NCBI GenBank assembly: GCA_900073065.1
Contig: FJOG01000005.1
Span: 1,107,420-1,171,419 of the forward strand
DNA length: 64,000 nt
DNA from: Phialocephala subalpina
Lineage: Eukaryota > Ascomycota > Leotiomycetes > Helotiales > Mollisiaceae
Reading direction: 5' to 3'
Shown here: piece by piece, positions 46,690 to 57,208 of the stretch
How the letters are laid out: each line of letters starts with the position of its first letter
Numbering within the stretch: position 1 is the first letter of the stretch
Notes under the pieces: model-generated
What the model was told of the DNA's origin: nothing
The model's input: the letters and a program-made list of their open reading frames with translations, nothing else
Database searches by the model: none
Position numbers and translations under genes: made by a program

Positions 46690-48715
46690 TTACAGGTGCG
46701 GAATATGATCCATAATGTTTAGATTGGGTGTTTCATACCCTCCAATAGGAACGTGCCTCAACGATATGAAAGACTCGACCACCAGAAAAAACAGAGCAGA
46801 AACATACAACAGAAATGAGAGACAAATTATCCCGATGCCGGGCAAGAGAACAGGATAGCCGTACAGGTATTTACCAATGGAAAAGTCACCAATCTTAAAA
46901 CTGTCGAATTTGCTTTGAAGGTCGAGCTTGTCGTGGATGTAAATGGCTATGATCACGATGATGACCACAGCTACGAACCCAAAAAGTGTATAACAAGATG
47001 CTTTCCAAAGCATCGATTCAGTTGCCGACGGGAACATGGAATAGAATGCAGTGAGGTGAATCCCGCCGTAAGCTGCTGGCACAATGATCAACGCAGCGAA
47101 AAAGGCGTAAGAATTGTACTGGGATTCAGCGCCAGAGTCGGTGGACCGTGACTACATATTTGTCTAGTCCTGAGCTCTACAAGTCAGATAAGCCCCAGGT
47201 ATTTTGGAATCAAACACCTTCCAAATTTCTAGAGGGTGAACTGTTTGAGTCATTTCACCATGGGTTGTGTCGTCTCCCGCCTCAACACGAGAGTCGAGAG
47301 CTCTCTGATATTGCTTTGATATGAACTTGCCGGCCAGATCCGGCCAGATCCGGTCGCGTGATATCGCTCTCGGACAAATAGACTCTTTCAAGTTGCAATG
47401 TCAGGCTCGGGGCTTTGCTGTAATCGCCACTTTGGCACCATGGTCCTAGTCCAGAACGAAGTGCTTCACCATACTCCAAGGAGAGGACGCTGCTCCTTAT
47501 TCCCGTGGAAGGAGCAAACGTTACCCTACTCGGTAAGATTATAGGGGAGTCGTAACCTGCACTCGTAGCTGCGTCGACACAAATTCTCAGAAATTTGACT
47601 TCTCCTTGGTCTCTGGTTGCCGAAAAGTGAGTTTCTACCCTTGAGTCGGTAACTTCTACGTGCTGGACAAGCGAACCGGCGTTTGAACCATGGATGGGAG
47701 GAGAACCTTGAAAGTTTCCGAACCAGCAAAACATTGGGTCCCGGTAATCTTCCATAAAATAATGTGATCTGGGCCGTAACCAAAACCCTTCCTCTTTACA
47801 CTATACATCACACCATTATGACTGAAATCCACGTTTTAGACGCCACTCAGAACTCATAACGAAGAAAGCTAGAGCCTTCTGATCAATACTCTGCACCAGA
47901 GTTGGACGCTGGATATCGTAGGGTTTACAAGCCCAGAGCGAATACATGACGAGAGCACAGAACGCATGAACTAGGGTATGTATTTCCAGAATGCATAGCG
48001 GGTATCCAGCAATCGTCCGCTCTATGGCTTGTCCCACAACCCAAAGGACTTGAATGCAAACCAAAGTCTTGGTGAAAAAATTTGCTTTGCTATGGTCCTC
48101 AATGGATTCTGGCGGCAAGTCGATGAAATGCCCTTCTTGAGCCAGAAACAGTAAACCGTTAGCGGTCAAAGTCGCCCTCTCGATACTGTTGTGGAGATGG
48201 CTAATATCGACTGCGAAGCTGCTCATGAGGGCGTAGTAGGCATATGCTAGATCAAATTTATGTTGTGACATTCTGTTCTCGAGCATCTTTTTCGATGTAA
48301 GAATATGACGACGGAGACGAGGCAAAGAACTTACCTGAACATGCTTCTCCACGTGTAGCTCCCGAAGCTCTTCTAAACGCTTCAAAAAGCTCTTCGCGAG
48401 GCACGACTGTTGAAATGCGGCGAGGAAAACCAATTCAGCCGCGAAAAGTGCAGCAAGAAGCCACAACACCTTACGCCCTTGGATGCTCCAGAAAGGCTCT
48501 CCATGGGCCGGAACACTGAGATGGATGCAACTCCAGACGCAAATGGTGAGTGTAAGAACGCAACTATAGAGCAAACTCCAAGTGCCACGGCCCGATGGGT
48601 CAGGGACCAAGGCTGGAGCAGGCTCCGTCATCGAGGCTGTCAAATTCAAGGCAGGCGCGACGAAGGTAGGAGAACTGAGCCCAAAGGACAAGGCGATAAG
48701 AAGAGACACTTTCAA
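46690..48715 (-). pseudogene. Multispanning membrane protein gene, frameshifted by a 10-bp tandem duplication
   Basis: Coding blocks run along the minus strand: a hydrophobic N-terminus (48715 to about 48350), a central block (to about 47860) with YPLCILEIHTLVHAFCALVM, a block through 47755-47330, a block to about 47225, and a C-terminal block 47157-46690 with PAAYGGIHLTAF and several helices. This layout matches a common ascomycete integral-membrane family of unknown function. Two signs of damage are visible. The decamer CGGCCAGATC occurs twice in tandem (47331-47350), and removing one copy joins PDLAG to KFISKQYQRALDS in frame. The signal-like N-terminus has no ATG, only TTG at 48715, with the first ATG at 48631. 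A functional gene with unusual splicing is not excluded. Confidence 0.6.
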
Positions 48716-49237
48716 GTACTAGTAATGTACGCTTCAAATTTAATCTTAGAGATATCAAAGATGTTGACGACGAAAGTTGAACAAAGCTGGAAAGATTTTG
48801 TTCGTCGTGGGGCTGATGCACATCTCAGCCTCTACTATTTCAACTTAAAAGCCTCGAGGAAGGGCGAATCAACGCTGGAAGGGTGAAACATAGCACAAAA
48901 GAAGAGTTCTGATTTGCCTACGACCATGAGGACGTTTGCTTTGTCTGGAACCTGTTCCCTACAGAGAAGCCTCATGGGCTTCAGCACGATGCTTCGCAAT
49001 CCTCGAGCATAGGTTTCCACAGAAGTGCAGTACAAAAAATATTCACACGACCAAAGGGACAAGAGTCATGCTTGGCTAGTCATGACACCTTTGAAGGATG
49101 TGGAAGTAGTCGAGGCTTTGATGGATGCCAAGTTCGTGAAGGAGAAGTGAAGTCGCATCGAACAAATTTGAAAGCGGAACTCGGACCGCCGACCTCGAAT
49201 TCCAGCACCGCAAACTCTTACCAGCGCAACAACAACA
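48716..49237. other. Divergent intergenic region
   Basis: Promoter region of the rRNA methyltransferase gene. No other feature is seen. Confidence 0.4.
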
Positions 49238-50281
49238 ATGGGCAGAAATAAACGCCAAAGACTCTCCTCCAAGCCCTCCAAGAAACAAAAACCCCTCACA
49301 CGCCCATCCTCCTACTCGAAACCAACAAAATCCACCCCAAAATCCTCAAAACCAAAACCGCAAACCCAACACACCCAACCAACAATCCCCTTCCACCCCT
49401 CCGACCACATCCTCCTCCTCGGCGAAGGCGACCTCTCATTCGCACGCTCCCTAATCGAGCACCATGCATGCGAACACATCACCGCTACCGTCTATGAATC
49501 TTCTCTCCAAGAGTTACTCGAAAAAAACCCACATGTCGAAGAGAATATTATGGTTATAGAGGAAGGAGGAGGGGAATTGAGGTATGGAGTAGATGCGATG
49601 AAGATGAAGCCTTGGACTAGGGGGAAGGGAAAGGGAGAGGGAAGGATGGATAGGATTGTGTTTAATTTTCCGCATGTAGGGGGAAAGAGTACGGATGTTA
49701 ATCGGCAGGTTAGGTATAATCAGGGTATGTCTTTTCTTCTTCCCTCTTTCCCTCTTCTCATATTTAACAAACAATTGGCAGATCTCATAGTCAAATTCTT
49801 CAAACAGTCCCTTCCCTCCCTATCCCCAAAACACGGAAGCTCGATAATAGTCACCCTCTTTGAAGGAGAGCCGTACACATTATGGAATATTAGAGACTTG
49901 GGCAGACATTCCGGACTGGAGGTTAAGGAGAGCTTCAAGTTTCAGGCAGTGGCGTATCCGGGGTATAGGCATGCGAGGACGTTGGGGGTTGTGAAGGGGA
50001 AGAATGGAGATATTGGGGGTGGATGGAAGGGAGAGGAGAGAAAGGCGAGGAGTTATGTGTTTGTGAGGAAGGGGGAGGGTGCTGTGATGGGAAATGGGAA
50101 GAGGGCGAGGGAGGAGAGTAGTGACGAGGAGGTTGATGAGAGGGACGACGAGTCAGATGAAGATGGGGATGATTCGGAGGAATGGGAAGGCATCGAGGAC
50201 GGTCCAGAAAACGGAGGAAATGAGCACGGCAGCGAGGTCACGGAGGAAAGAGACGGGAGATTGAAGAGCCGATTTTCATGA
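49238..50281 (+). CDS. bmt5: 25S rRNA uridine-N3-methyltransferase (BMT5-like)
   Basis: Two exons (49238-49724 and 49782-50281) give 328 residues. A basic, nucleolar-looking N-terminus (residues 1-45, Lys/Arg-rich) precedes the Rossmann-type LLLGEGDLSFA motif (residues 60-69). The diagnostic FNFPHVG box follows at 142-148 and GYRHARTLG later. The C-terminus is an acidic Glu/Asp tail with RAREESSDEE. The family modifies a uridine in the large-subunit rRNA using S-adenosylmethionine during ribosome assembly. The 57-bp intron is a multiple of three without a stop, so it can be mistaken for coding sequence. Removal joins YNQ to DLIVKFFKQS as expected. Confidence 0.9.
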   Translation: MGRNKRQRLSSKPSKKQKPLTRPSSYSKPTKSTPKSSKPKPQTQHTQPTIPFHPSDHILLLGEGDLSFARSLIEHHACEHITATVYESSLQELLEKNPHVEENIMVIEEGGGELRYGVDAMKMKPWTRGKGKGEGRMDRIVFNFPHVGGKSTDVNRQVRYNQGMSFLLPSFPLLIFNKQLADLIVKFFKQSLPSLSPKHGSSIIVTLFEGEPYTLWNIRDLGRHSGLEVKESFKFQAVAYPGYRHARTLGVVKGKNGDIGGGWKGEERKARSYVFVRKGEGAVMGNGKRAREESSDEEVDERDDESDEDGDDSEEWEGIEDGPENGGNEHGSEVTEERDGRLKSRFS

Positions 50282-50454
50282 CTATGATCTAAGCACCTGC
50301 AACTCCATACACATCAACGCCAGTGCCGGATATCCTGAGCCATTCCGGCTTTCACATCCATATGCTCCATTTTGGGCTCCTAGCCACCAAATCTGGCGAC
50401 AACTCTTCAGGCACATTGGCAAGCAAATCACCCTCCAACGACAACTACCTAGCT

Positions 50455-51754
50455 CTATGTTTGGATCATGCCTGGCTGGAAACTATTCATTCCATTTGGA
50501 ATAACACCATCTGGAAGAATACTATTCATCATTACTGGCTGTGCTCCTAGAGATAGTGGCAGCAATGCCTCTCCCAATGCACCTTCGGGATGTAATGCGT
50601 ACATCGGTGCCTCCATCGCGTCTCCATCAAAGACTACCATATTTTGGATTGGTTGTTGACGAGCACCAAGAACGTTGATTACATCCTGGGCAAGCTGGCC
50701 ACCGAGGACAGCAGTAACGGGAGCAATCTCAGAACCCACATTCTGTAGGAACTTACGTAGAACCTCGGATCGAAGCGTCTCTGAGGGAAGACCTAAAGCC
50801 TTATGCTTCTGGTCGGCGAGAACAGTGAACATCTTCCAATCCTCTGGTGTGCTTGGCAGTCGTCCGTCTTGAAGCTGGGTAAACTCCCACAGAGCACGAA
50901 GACACGATATAATTGGTGTGACGGCCTTCAGTCGTCGCTTGGTCTTGAGAAACTCGGCAGGCAGACCGGCAGCATCGCTCGCCAAGAACCAAGTAGAATA
51001 GAGCTCGCGCTTTGTGACCATCTCGACGTTCTTGCCATTCTCCTTCTTCTCCTTCACATCAATCACACTTCGTGTTCGTGTCTCTGGCCCAATCGCCGTA
51101 ATTCTGTTGCCCTTGTCCCGCTGTACCACATAATCGTGTTGAATCAGATCCGAGAATATGAAGCCGTAGAAACCGTGAACGCCAGCGGCATAGAATGGTC
51201 TGTGATTGATTCTCGTCGCCGTGTTGATGATGTTCAGAGAATCCGGTTGCAGATCCGTCGCGATCACAATGTCGAATGCACCAAAGTAATCCGGTCCCTT
51301 GCTCTTGATGTCGCTCTGGTCCACAATCACATTGACTCTCGGGTTCAGCTTTCTGATTTGTGGTGCAGCCGCTTCTGCTCTATTCATACCAACATTTGCT
51401 TGTGAAATGAAGAACTCGGCGCCCAGATCGCTGTCCTTAACGAGCTCGTGGTCAACGATTGTGAGGGAGTGGATGCCTGCGAGGACGAGGTTTTTGGCGA
51501 TTTCGTTCGCGAGGGCTTTCATGCTAATGAGGAGGATATTGGCACTTCGGATCTTCTCTTGAGCTTGGACTCCCCATAGTCGGATTTGACGGTCGTAGAG
51601 TGCTATTTCATCTACCAATGGTCAGTTGACGGAGGATGGACGGGAGGCAGATCGTACCAGCACTGATGCCTTCTGGAGCTGGAATTGGCGCGTCCGTTGT
51701 AACTGGAAGCTGGCCTGGAGCTGGCATGATTGGCAGATCTGTGGTTTGATCCAT
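50455..51754 (-). CDS. aos1: SUMO-activating enzyme subunit AOS1 (SAE1-like)
   Basis: Two exons (complement 51658-51754 and 50455-51611) give 417 residues. IALYDRQIRLWG is the hallmark of E1 and E1-like subunits. ILLISMKALANEIAKNLVLAG is the AOS1 version of the nucleotide-binding region, and the catalytic-cysteine domain is absent, as expected for this subunit. It forms a heterodimer with UBA2 to activate SUMO with ATP, in the nucleus and cytosol. The start MDQTTDLPIM is in a short first exon. It is tail-to-tail with the BMT5 gene, 173 bp apart. Confidence 0.95.
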
Positions 51755-52317
51755 TTTCGCGTTATTCGAGTATGGGTTGGGAGGATGGTGGCGGTCGAAG
51801 GTGGTCTGCCTGGAGCTTTCTAGGACAGAAGGCTACCGCGAGGTTGTTGACTTCGCTTTTCATACCAACTCAAAGAGGCGGAGCGGACCCTCGACAAGTG
51901 AATGTCTGGGGATTAGCAGGTACTCAAGAGAAAGTTGGAAATGCGAAACTCGGGACGAAAGCAAACAAACGAACGCTCAGAAAAAGACCCGCGCCGCGGT
52001 TCCTGAGCCTCATTCCTTTATCGCGAGCTGATAGGCTTTCATAAGCTTCACCCCACAAAGCAGCAAGCGAGAGACAACCCAACTTCAAACGACGACATCA
52101 ACTCTTGAAAGAAACGTTGTTCCACTCCAGCATCGACTTTGCACCTTGCAACCGCATACTTACAATAGCTGCTGCCTATCGTCTGATCTCGACCTCGACC
52201 TCGATTGGAGACGACTCACATTTCTGGCTTCGCTGCCAAATTCCATGCCGAGACCACTATCCTTAATGGTGTGTAAGCCTTGACGTCTTCTTTGTCCACG
52301 ACCACTGCTTCATACTC
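51755..52317. other. Divergent promoter region
   Basis: Lies between the AOS1 start and the gene at 52318, and must carry both promoters. No site was identified. Confidence 0.4.
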
Positions 52318-54024
52318 ATGGATTCACGACAGTCTGGCAATTTTGACGACCCTCCTGCTTCCGAATCCTATCGTGAGACGGCAGACAGAATAGTGCGCGA
52401 GATACTTAACAATACTACACAATCACCCGATGATATCAGCCCTTCAGGAGAATTATACAGAGCAATAGAGCGATTCCATAGAAGAAGAGGACACCCGCCT
52501 GGTCAGAACTCGACTGAACGTACCATGTCTTCCGATCCAGACCCATCCGAGAGGCGCCAAAGATGGCTGAGGAGAGAAGGAATTGATCAAGCCTCGCCCT
52601 TGTTCGTCTTGCCACCGCAACCCGCACCCACCGAGCCGACTCCACGAGAAAGGGCTGCATCGAGATTAGCTGGAATGTCTGCTAGGAGAGGTAGACCTCG
52701 AATGTCAGTGAGCGACCGGTATATGGAAAGACATCGTGCGGTTCTTGGAGAGAATGCTGCTTCTACTTCCAGCAATGGCCTTGCAGATCTGCAACATGCT
52801 GGTCGACAATTGGAGCAGGCCAGCTCAAACCTTCGAGCTCTTTTAGATGATCCCGTACCCCATATATCATCCCCCACCCTCGAACCGGAATATGGCCATG
52901 AGGCTGAACGGAGAGTGAAGCGAAGGAAGCTTGACTCGGACAAGCTGGACACGGGATTCAAAGGCTTCAGCTATGGACGATATGGCCAAGTCGAGCCAGG
53001 AAAGCTTACCATGGAGATTGTCAGTTGTGATGGTGGCATATTCCAGGAGCAAGCAGGGAATTATTCCGCTGAGAATGTGCTAAGGAATGATTCTACGGTA
53101 TATTGCACGAAGAGCAATCGATGTAACCTGGTTCTTCGACATCAAGGAGCTACGGTATTTTCTCTGAAAGAGTTAATTATCAAGGCTCCGCATTCTGGAT
53201 ACACAGCACCGTAGGTTACACAAGACGAAAGAGGGTCAAGGCTAATAGATTATAGTGTCCAGGAAGGAATGGTGTTCATTTCGATGTCGTCCGATGATCT
53301 GTTGGCACGAACTGCCCAGTATCAAATACAATACTCACCACCACGTCCGCGAAGATCAACGTCTCGACCCAACGATCTTCCTCCCATCATGTCCGTCAGA
53401 CATAACGACGACGGCACCATGACAACAGCACAAGCTCGTGCTCGTCGATTATACAATATCGGCTTGGAAGATGAGGATTGTGATTATCGTACAGCACAGA
53501 TTCCTCCAGAGTTTGCAGAGAATGCACCCGCATTTCAAGTCACCACCGAGTGCAGCGATTCTGAAGGAGAGGAAACTCGGACACATCCTTCTCGGAGCCG
53601 CTTACACCGAGTAATGGGCCTGCGGTTTGAAGAATCGGAGGATAGTGATGAGGAGCCTACCGCCGAGCAAACTAGTGCGTGGCACGAGGACTACATACTC
53701 AACATGGGTCGTTCACCACGTTTAAGACGCCGAGAAACTGCAAGCAATATTACACTGGCGGAGGCGGAGGAGGCATCTCAGATCGCAACACAAGAAGCTG
53801 TCCGAGCTGTCGGTGGAGAGCTTATGGCTCCTCACGCGAAGTTCTTCATCGAGAGGGACAAGAGCAAGTGTACAGTGAGGTTCGACCCACCGGTCACAGG
53901 GAGATTCATCCTATTGAAGATGTGGAGCCCGCATCACAGTGCTTCGAGCAACATCGACATCCAAAGCGTGGTGGCGAAAGGATTTGCAGGGCCGAGATTC
54001 TTCCCAGCGATTGAGATGAGATGA
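52318..54024 (+). CDS. Conserved ascomycete protein with split beta-rich domain
   Basis: Two exons (52318-53210 and 53256-54024) give 553 residues. Residues 1-195 are mostly disordered, with a short helix. A basic cluster RRVKRRKLDSDK (198-209) is a likely nuclear localisation signal. A conserved block starts at GFKGFSYGRYGQVEPGKL (213-230) and runs through CNLVLRH to DDLLARTAQYQ. An acidic low-complexity insertion of about 150 residues follows, then a second block (KFFIERDKSKCTVRFD, GRFILLKMWSPH) to the end. The strand pattern suggests a discoidin/DOC1-like beta sandwich interrupted by a loop, but this is an inference from pattern only. The function is unknown. Confidence 0.75.
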
Positions 54025-54674
54025 AACAATTCGGTGGGAGCCCATAGTTGTCTGGAGATGCCACGACCATCACGACTGGAATCCTTGCACCCCATTACAC
54101 ATTTTAGGGGGTGTATTATGTTTATATTATCTTACAATACCACTTAGGTCTCGTACCTACTACCACTTCAATGCATCAATTTCATCAGATACAGACGCAT
54201 CTTCGAGTCCAAAATCCTGTTGTCCTGTGGTACTGTACATTCTTGGCTGGAGCTACTTTTGATAAACTCACACTGCATGCTTTACTTACTTTTTTACTCA
54301 CTTCTTTGTTCTCGCCGTTATTCGTTATGTCTCCAGTGGGACAAATATTTCAAAGACAGTTCGCTTCCTCTCAAAAGCTTTGCTTTGACTATAACAATAG
54401 TATTGTGTTTTGGCAAATTGTGCTTGGCTGGATGAAAGGCTGAGGATCAAACAATTAGGACAATGGCGCCTTTGTTAAAATGTTGTCCTACAATCGTGTC
54501 TTCAGAACAGCAAAGTTTGAAGATTCATATTTGCTATGGTTTCCCTAGTGTGCGATTCTTTTTTCCCTCTTCAAGTTCTTGTGTACACCCCCATTTCTAC
54601 AATCACAATTTTATCACAGACGAATTTCAATTCAACTCGAAATCAACACCTCCGGATGACCACCAGTGAAAAAA
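54025..54674. other. Intergenic region
   Basis: No gene is seen; short frames here lack protein-like composition. Confidence 0.4.
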
Positions 54675-55700
54675 ATGGCTCCCAATCCCGTCATTAAGCA
54701 CAATCTCCTCCAAACGTGTCTCGGCGCACTCATTCTTCGCAAAGTGCATCAAAATCGCCACGATTTCGGGTTTATCTTCGACCTCGATGCAATTCTGATG
54801 AAAGGCGCAAGAGCAATACCCGCTGCGCGCAAAACTCTCCTGTACCTGCAACATAACAACATCCCCTTCGTGCTAATGACCGACCGAGCGATGAACATGG
54901 AGATCCCATACTCTCTGACTTTGAGAGAAGACCTTTGGCTTGATACCCTCTCTACTGACCAAGTCATACAAGCGCACAGTCCTTTCAAGCAACTTGTTCC
55001 TCAATTTGTGAACAAGATTGGGCTTGCTATTGGAAGAGGTGACCAAGAATACCTTAAATATCTTGCGCGCAGTTATGGATTCAAACGCGTCGTTGTCCCT
55101 TCTGACCTCAGCTATGCAGAAAGGGTACACATCAGCGCAATCCTCGTCTGGGATACTCCTGAAGATATTGAGCGCGATGCACAACTCGTTGTGGACCTTC
55201 TGCTTTCGCATAAAGGACGAACTGGCACCATCTCTCCAATCAACGGCTACCTCCAAGACAGCCAACCCCCAATCTTCTACAGCAATCCTGACTTCGATGG
55301 CTTCAAACATCGCATCAACCATCTTTGGACCGAGAAAACGAATGAAGTTGAGCTCAATAACCAAGTCTTGTATGGAAAGAAACATGTCGAGTCTCTCCGT
55401 TACGCCGAATTGATGTTACGAAAGCAGCATGAGAAGATCCATGGAACTGAGACAAAGGAGATAAGGAAAGTGTTTATCGTCGGCGATTATGGCAATATCA
55501 AAGGCGGCACGAATGAAGGAGCATCGAGGAGGGGTGCTGATTTGGTTACTTGTCTCGTTGAGAGTAGTGTACATGAAGCCGGGACAGCGCTGGACGTTGT
55601 CCCTAGATGGGTAGGTCAAGATGTTGGATGCGCAGTTCGTCATGCATTGAGGGGTGAGGAATGGGTGGACAATGAGTTCTTAGGAGATAAAGATAAATAA
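54675..55700 (+). CDS. HAD-superfamily (CECR5/subfamily IIA-like) protein with degenerate motifs
   Basis: A single exon of 341 residues, starting at the ATG at 54675. Motif I is FDLDAILMKG: the nucleophile and second Asp are present, but the usual Gly-Val after DxD is Ala-Ile. NIPFVLMTD corresponds to motif II (Thr). The C-terminal motif IV region is VGDYGNIKGGTNEGA, in which the GD pair is kept but the expected second acidic residue of GDNxxxD is missing. The domain order and the late GADLVTCLVES/VHEAG segment match the CECR5/YKR070W group, often mitochondrial. Catalytic activity is doubtful from these changes. Confidence 0.8.
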   Translation: MAPNPVIKHNLLQTCLGALILRKVHQNRHDFGFIFDLDAILMKGARAIPAARKTLLYLQHNNIPFVLMTDRAMNMEIPYSLTLREDLWLDTLSTDQVIQAHSPFKQLVPQFVNKIGLAIGRGDQEYLKYLARSYGFKRVVVPSDLSYAERVHISAILVWDTPEDIERDAQLVVDLLLSHKGRTGTISPINGYLQDSQPPIFYSNPDFDGFKHRINHLWTEKTNEVELNNQVLYGKKHVESLRYAELMLRKQHEKIHGTETKEIRKVFIVGDYGNIKGGTNEGASRRGADLVTCLVESSVHEAGTALDVVPRWVGQDVGCAVRHALRGEEWVDNEFLGDKDK

Positions 55701-55801
55701 GTAACTCAGTTGCTTCTCACCATTTTCACGCTCCTCAGCCTTAGCTCTACCTCCTCAAGCGCATCTTTCTCCGCCAGAAATAGTCAACTATAAAACAGTT
55801 T

Positions 55802-56719
55802 TCATTCCAACCTACCCACAATAAAAGTAACAATCCCATGCTCCTTCCTCCTATGCCAGTCCTTCGGCTTGTCATCTCCCCCCGTATGATTCCCAAACCT
55901 CCAAAACCAAGCCTTGCAATCCCACCTCGTGCCCGTCTCATCCCCCACCTCCTTCCACAATTCCTTAAAACTCTCAACATTATGTTCCCAAATCTCACCC
56001 TTCCCTCCTCTAACCGTCGCCTTCGCATTCGCCAATTCATGATATCCGGCATTTAGGTTCCCCGTTATACGACCGGTGACGAGGACTCCTGGGCGGGGTT
56101 TTAGGACCGAGATGAAGCGTTTTAGGAGGGATTTTTGATCTTCGATGCTGAAGACATGAATCAAATGGGTGGCATTCAAGACGTCGATTTTCCCTTCTAA
56201 GTGTTTTAACCCAGCAGCGTTCGAGTCCAGGATATCTGCAGCTATGAAGTGATCCTTGGGTATGATCTCCTGATCTCTGAAAAGCGTGTACCCGAAGTCG
56301 AAATACTCCCCGTATAAATCCGTTCCGTAAATAGAGGTTGCGGGTACGCCGTCATAAACCAGTTTTCGCACGTCTTGGGCGAACATACAGCCTGTGTCTA
56401 GGAATTTTCCTCCGTTTTTTAGGGTTTGGAGGATCTCGGAATATGTGGATGCGATAGTCTTGGTGATTTCTGGGTCGTCTTTTGGGAGGTCGTCGCCTGA
56501 GAGGCCGAGTTCGGTGAAAACGAAGAGGCCAATTGAGGGGTAGGGGTGGTGGTCCCAGGCATCGTCGCGGACGGCTGAGAGGTGGGAGTCTACTTTGTTG
56601 GCTGGGATTTTGCTATATTGTTGGATGAGGGAGCGGAATGCTGCTGTGATGGGGCGTTGTGATAGTTGGAGATAGAAGGGTTGGTCTTTGGATCTGATGT
56701 CTGAGTCTGAGGACGACAT
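55802..56719 (-). CDS. Class I SAM-dependent methyltransferase
   Basis: A single exon of 305 residues. The start at 56719 (MSSSDSDI) is the first true ATG. Residues around 120 carry motif I in the variant FLDTGCMFAQDVRKLV, then IYGTDLYGEYFDFG, a motif IV-like region (KIDVLNATHLIHVFS) and LLKRFISVLKPRPGVLVTGR. This resembles the fungal methyltransferases often found beside biosynthetic genes. The methyl acceptor cannot be told from the sequence. The next gene downstream on the opposite strand is the HAD-like protein (tail-to-tail); the next upstream on the same strand is an FAD oxidase. Confidence 0.85.
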   Translation of the reverse strand: MSSSDSDIRSKDQPFYLQLSQRPITAAFRSLIQQYSKIPANKVDSHLSAVRDDAWDHHPYPSIGLFVFTELGLSGDDLPKDDPEITKTIASTYSEILQTLKNGGKFLDTGCMFAQDVRKLVYDGVPATSIYGTDLYGEYFDFGYTLFRDQEIIPKDHFIAADILDSNAAGLKHLEGKIDVLNATHLIHVFSIEDQKSLLKRFISVLKPRPGVLVTGRITGNLNAGYHELANAKATVRGGKGEIWEHNVESFKELWKEVGDETGTRWDCKAWFWRFGNHTGGDDKPKDWHRRKEHGIVTFIVGRLE

Positions 56720-57208
56720 GATGTTCAAAGATTCTATAGTAAAAAGGGTATCCAAGGAGAAGATAAGGAGGATTATGAAAGACGAATGCTTAATCTCAGT
56801 ATGGTTGACATTGATGGGGAGAGATTACATGATCTTCAGAATCGTCATAGGGGTCCTAGTGAAGAACCGACATGCAGTCTAAGGAACTACTGAGGTGGAG
56901 CCCCTATCTTTCTACCCAAGAGCAACCGACATCATGAAGAATTTGAATAGCAATAATTCGAAAGAAAGACAAGATCACTTAGAGCAACACAGCCATAAAG
57001 ACTTGTTTGGTAGTGAAATCCAAATGTATGGTTTAGAAAGAAGTTGAGGTCTACCAAAATGTGTTCTCTCATTGCCCGAGTGAAGCAAGAAGAGGATCTC
57101 CTCCCTCGCTAAGCCTCAGCGATTATCCACCAAATTTCAGGCTTCAAATCGCTAAAGCTAGGGTTCTCGACGCCTGAATGACTTGTGCAGCGAGTGCTTC
57201 ACCCTGCT
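56720..57208. other. Intergenic region
   Basis: Promoter of the methyltransferase gene and 3' region of the FAD oxidase gene. Confidence 0.4.
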
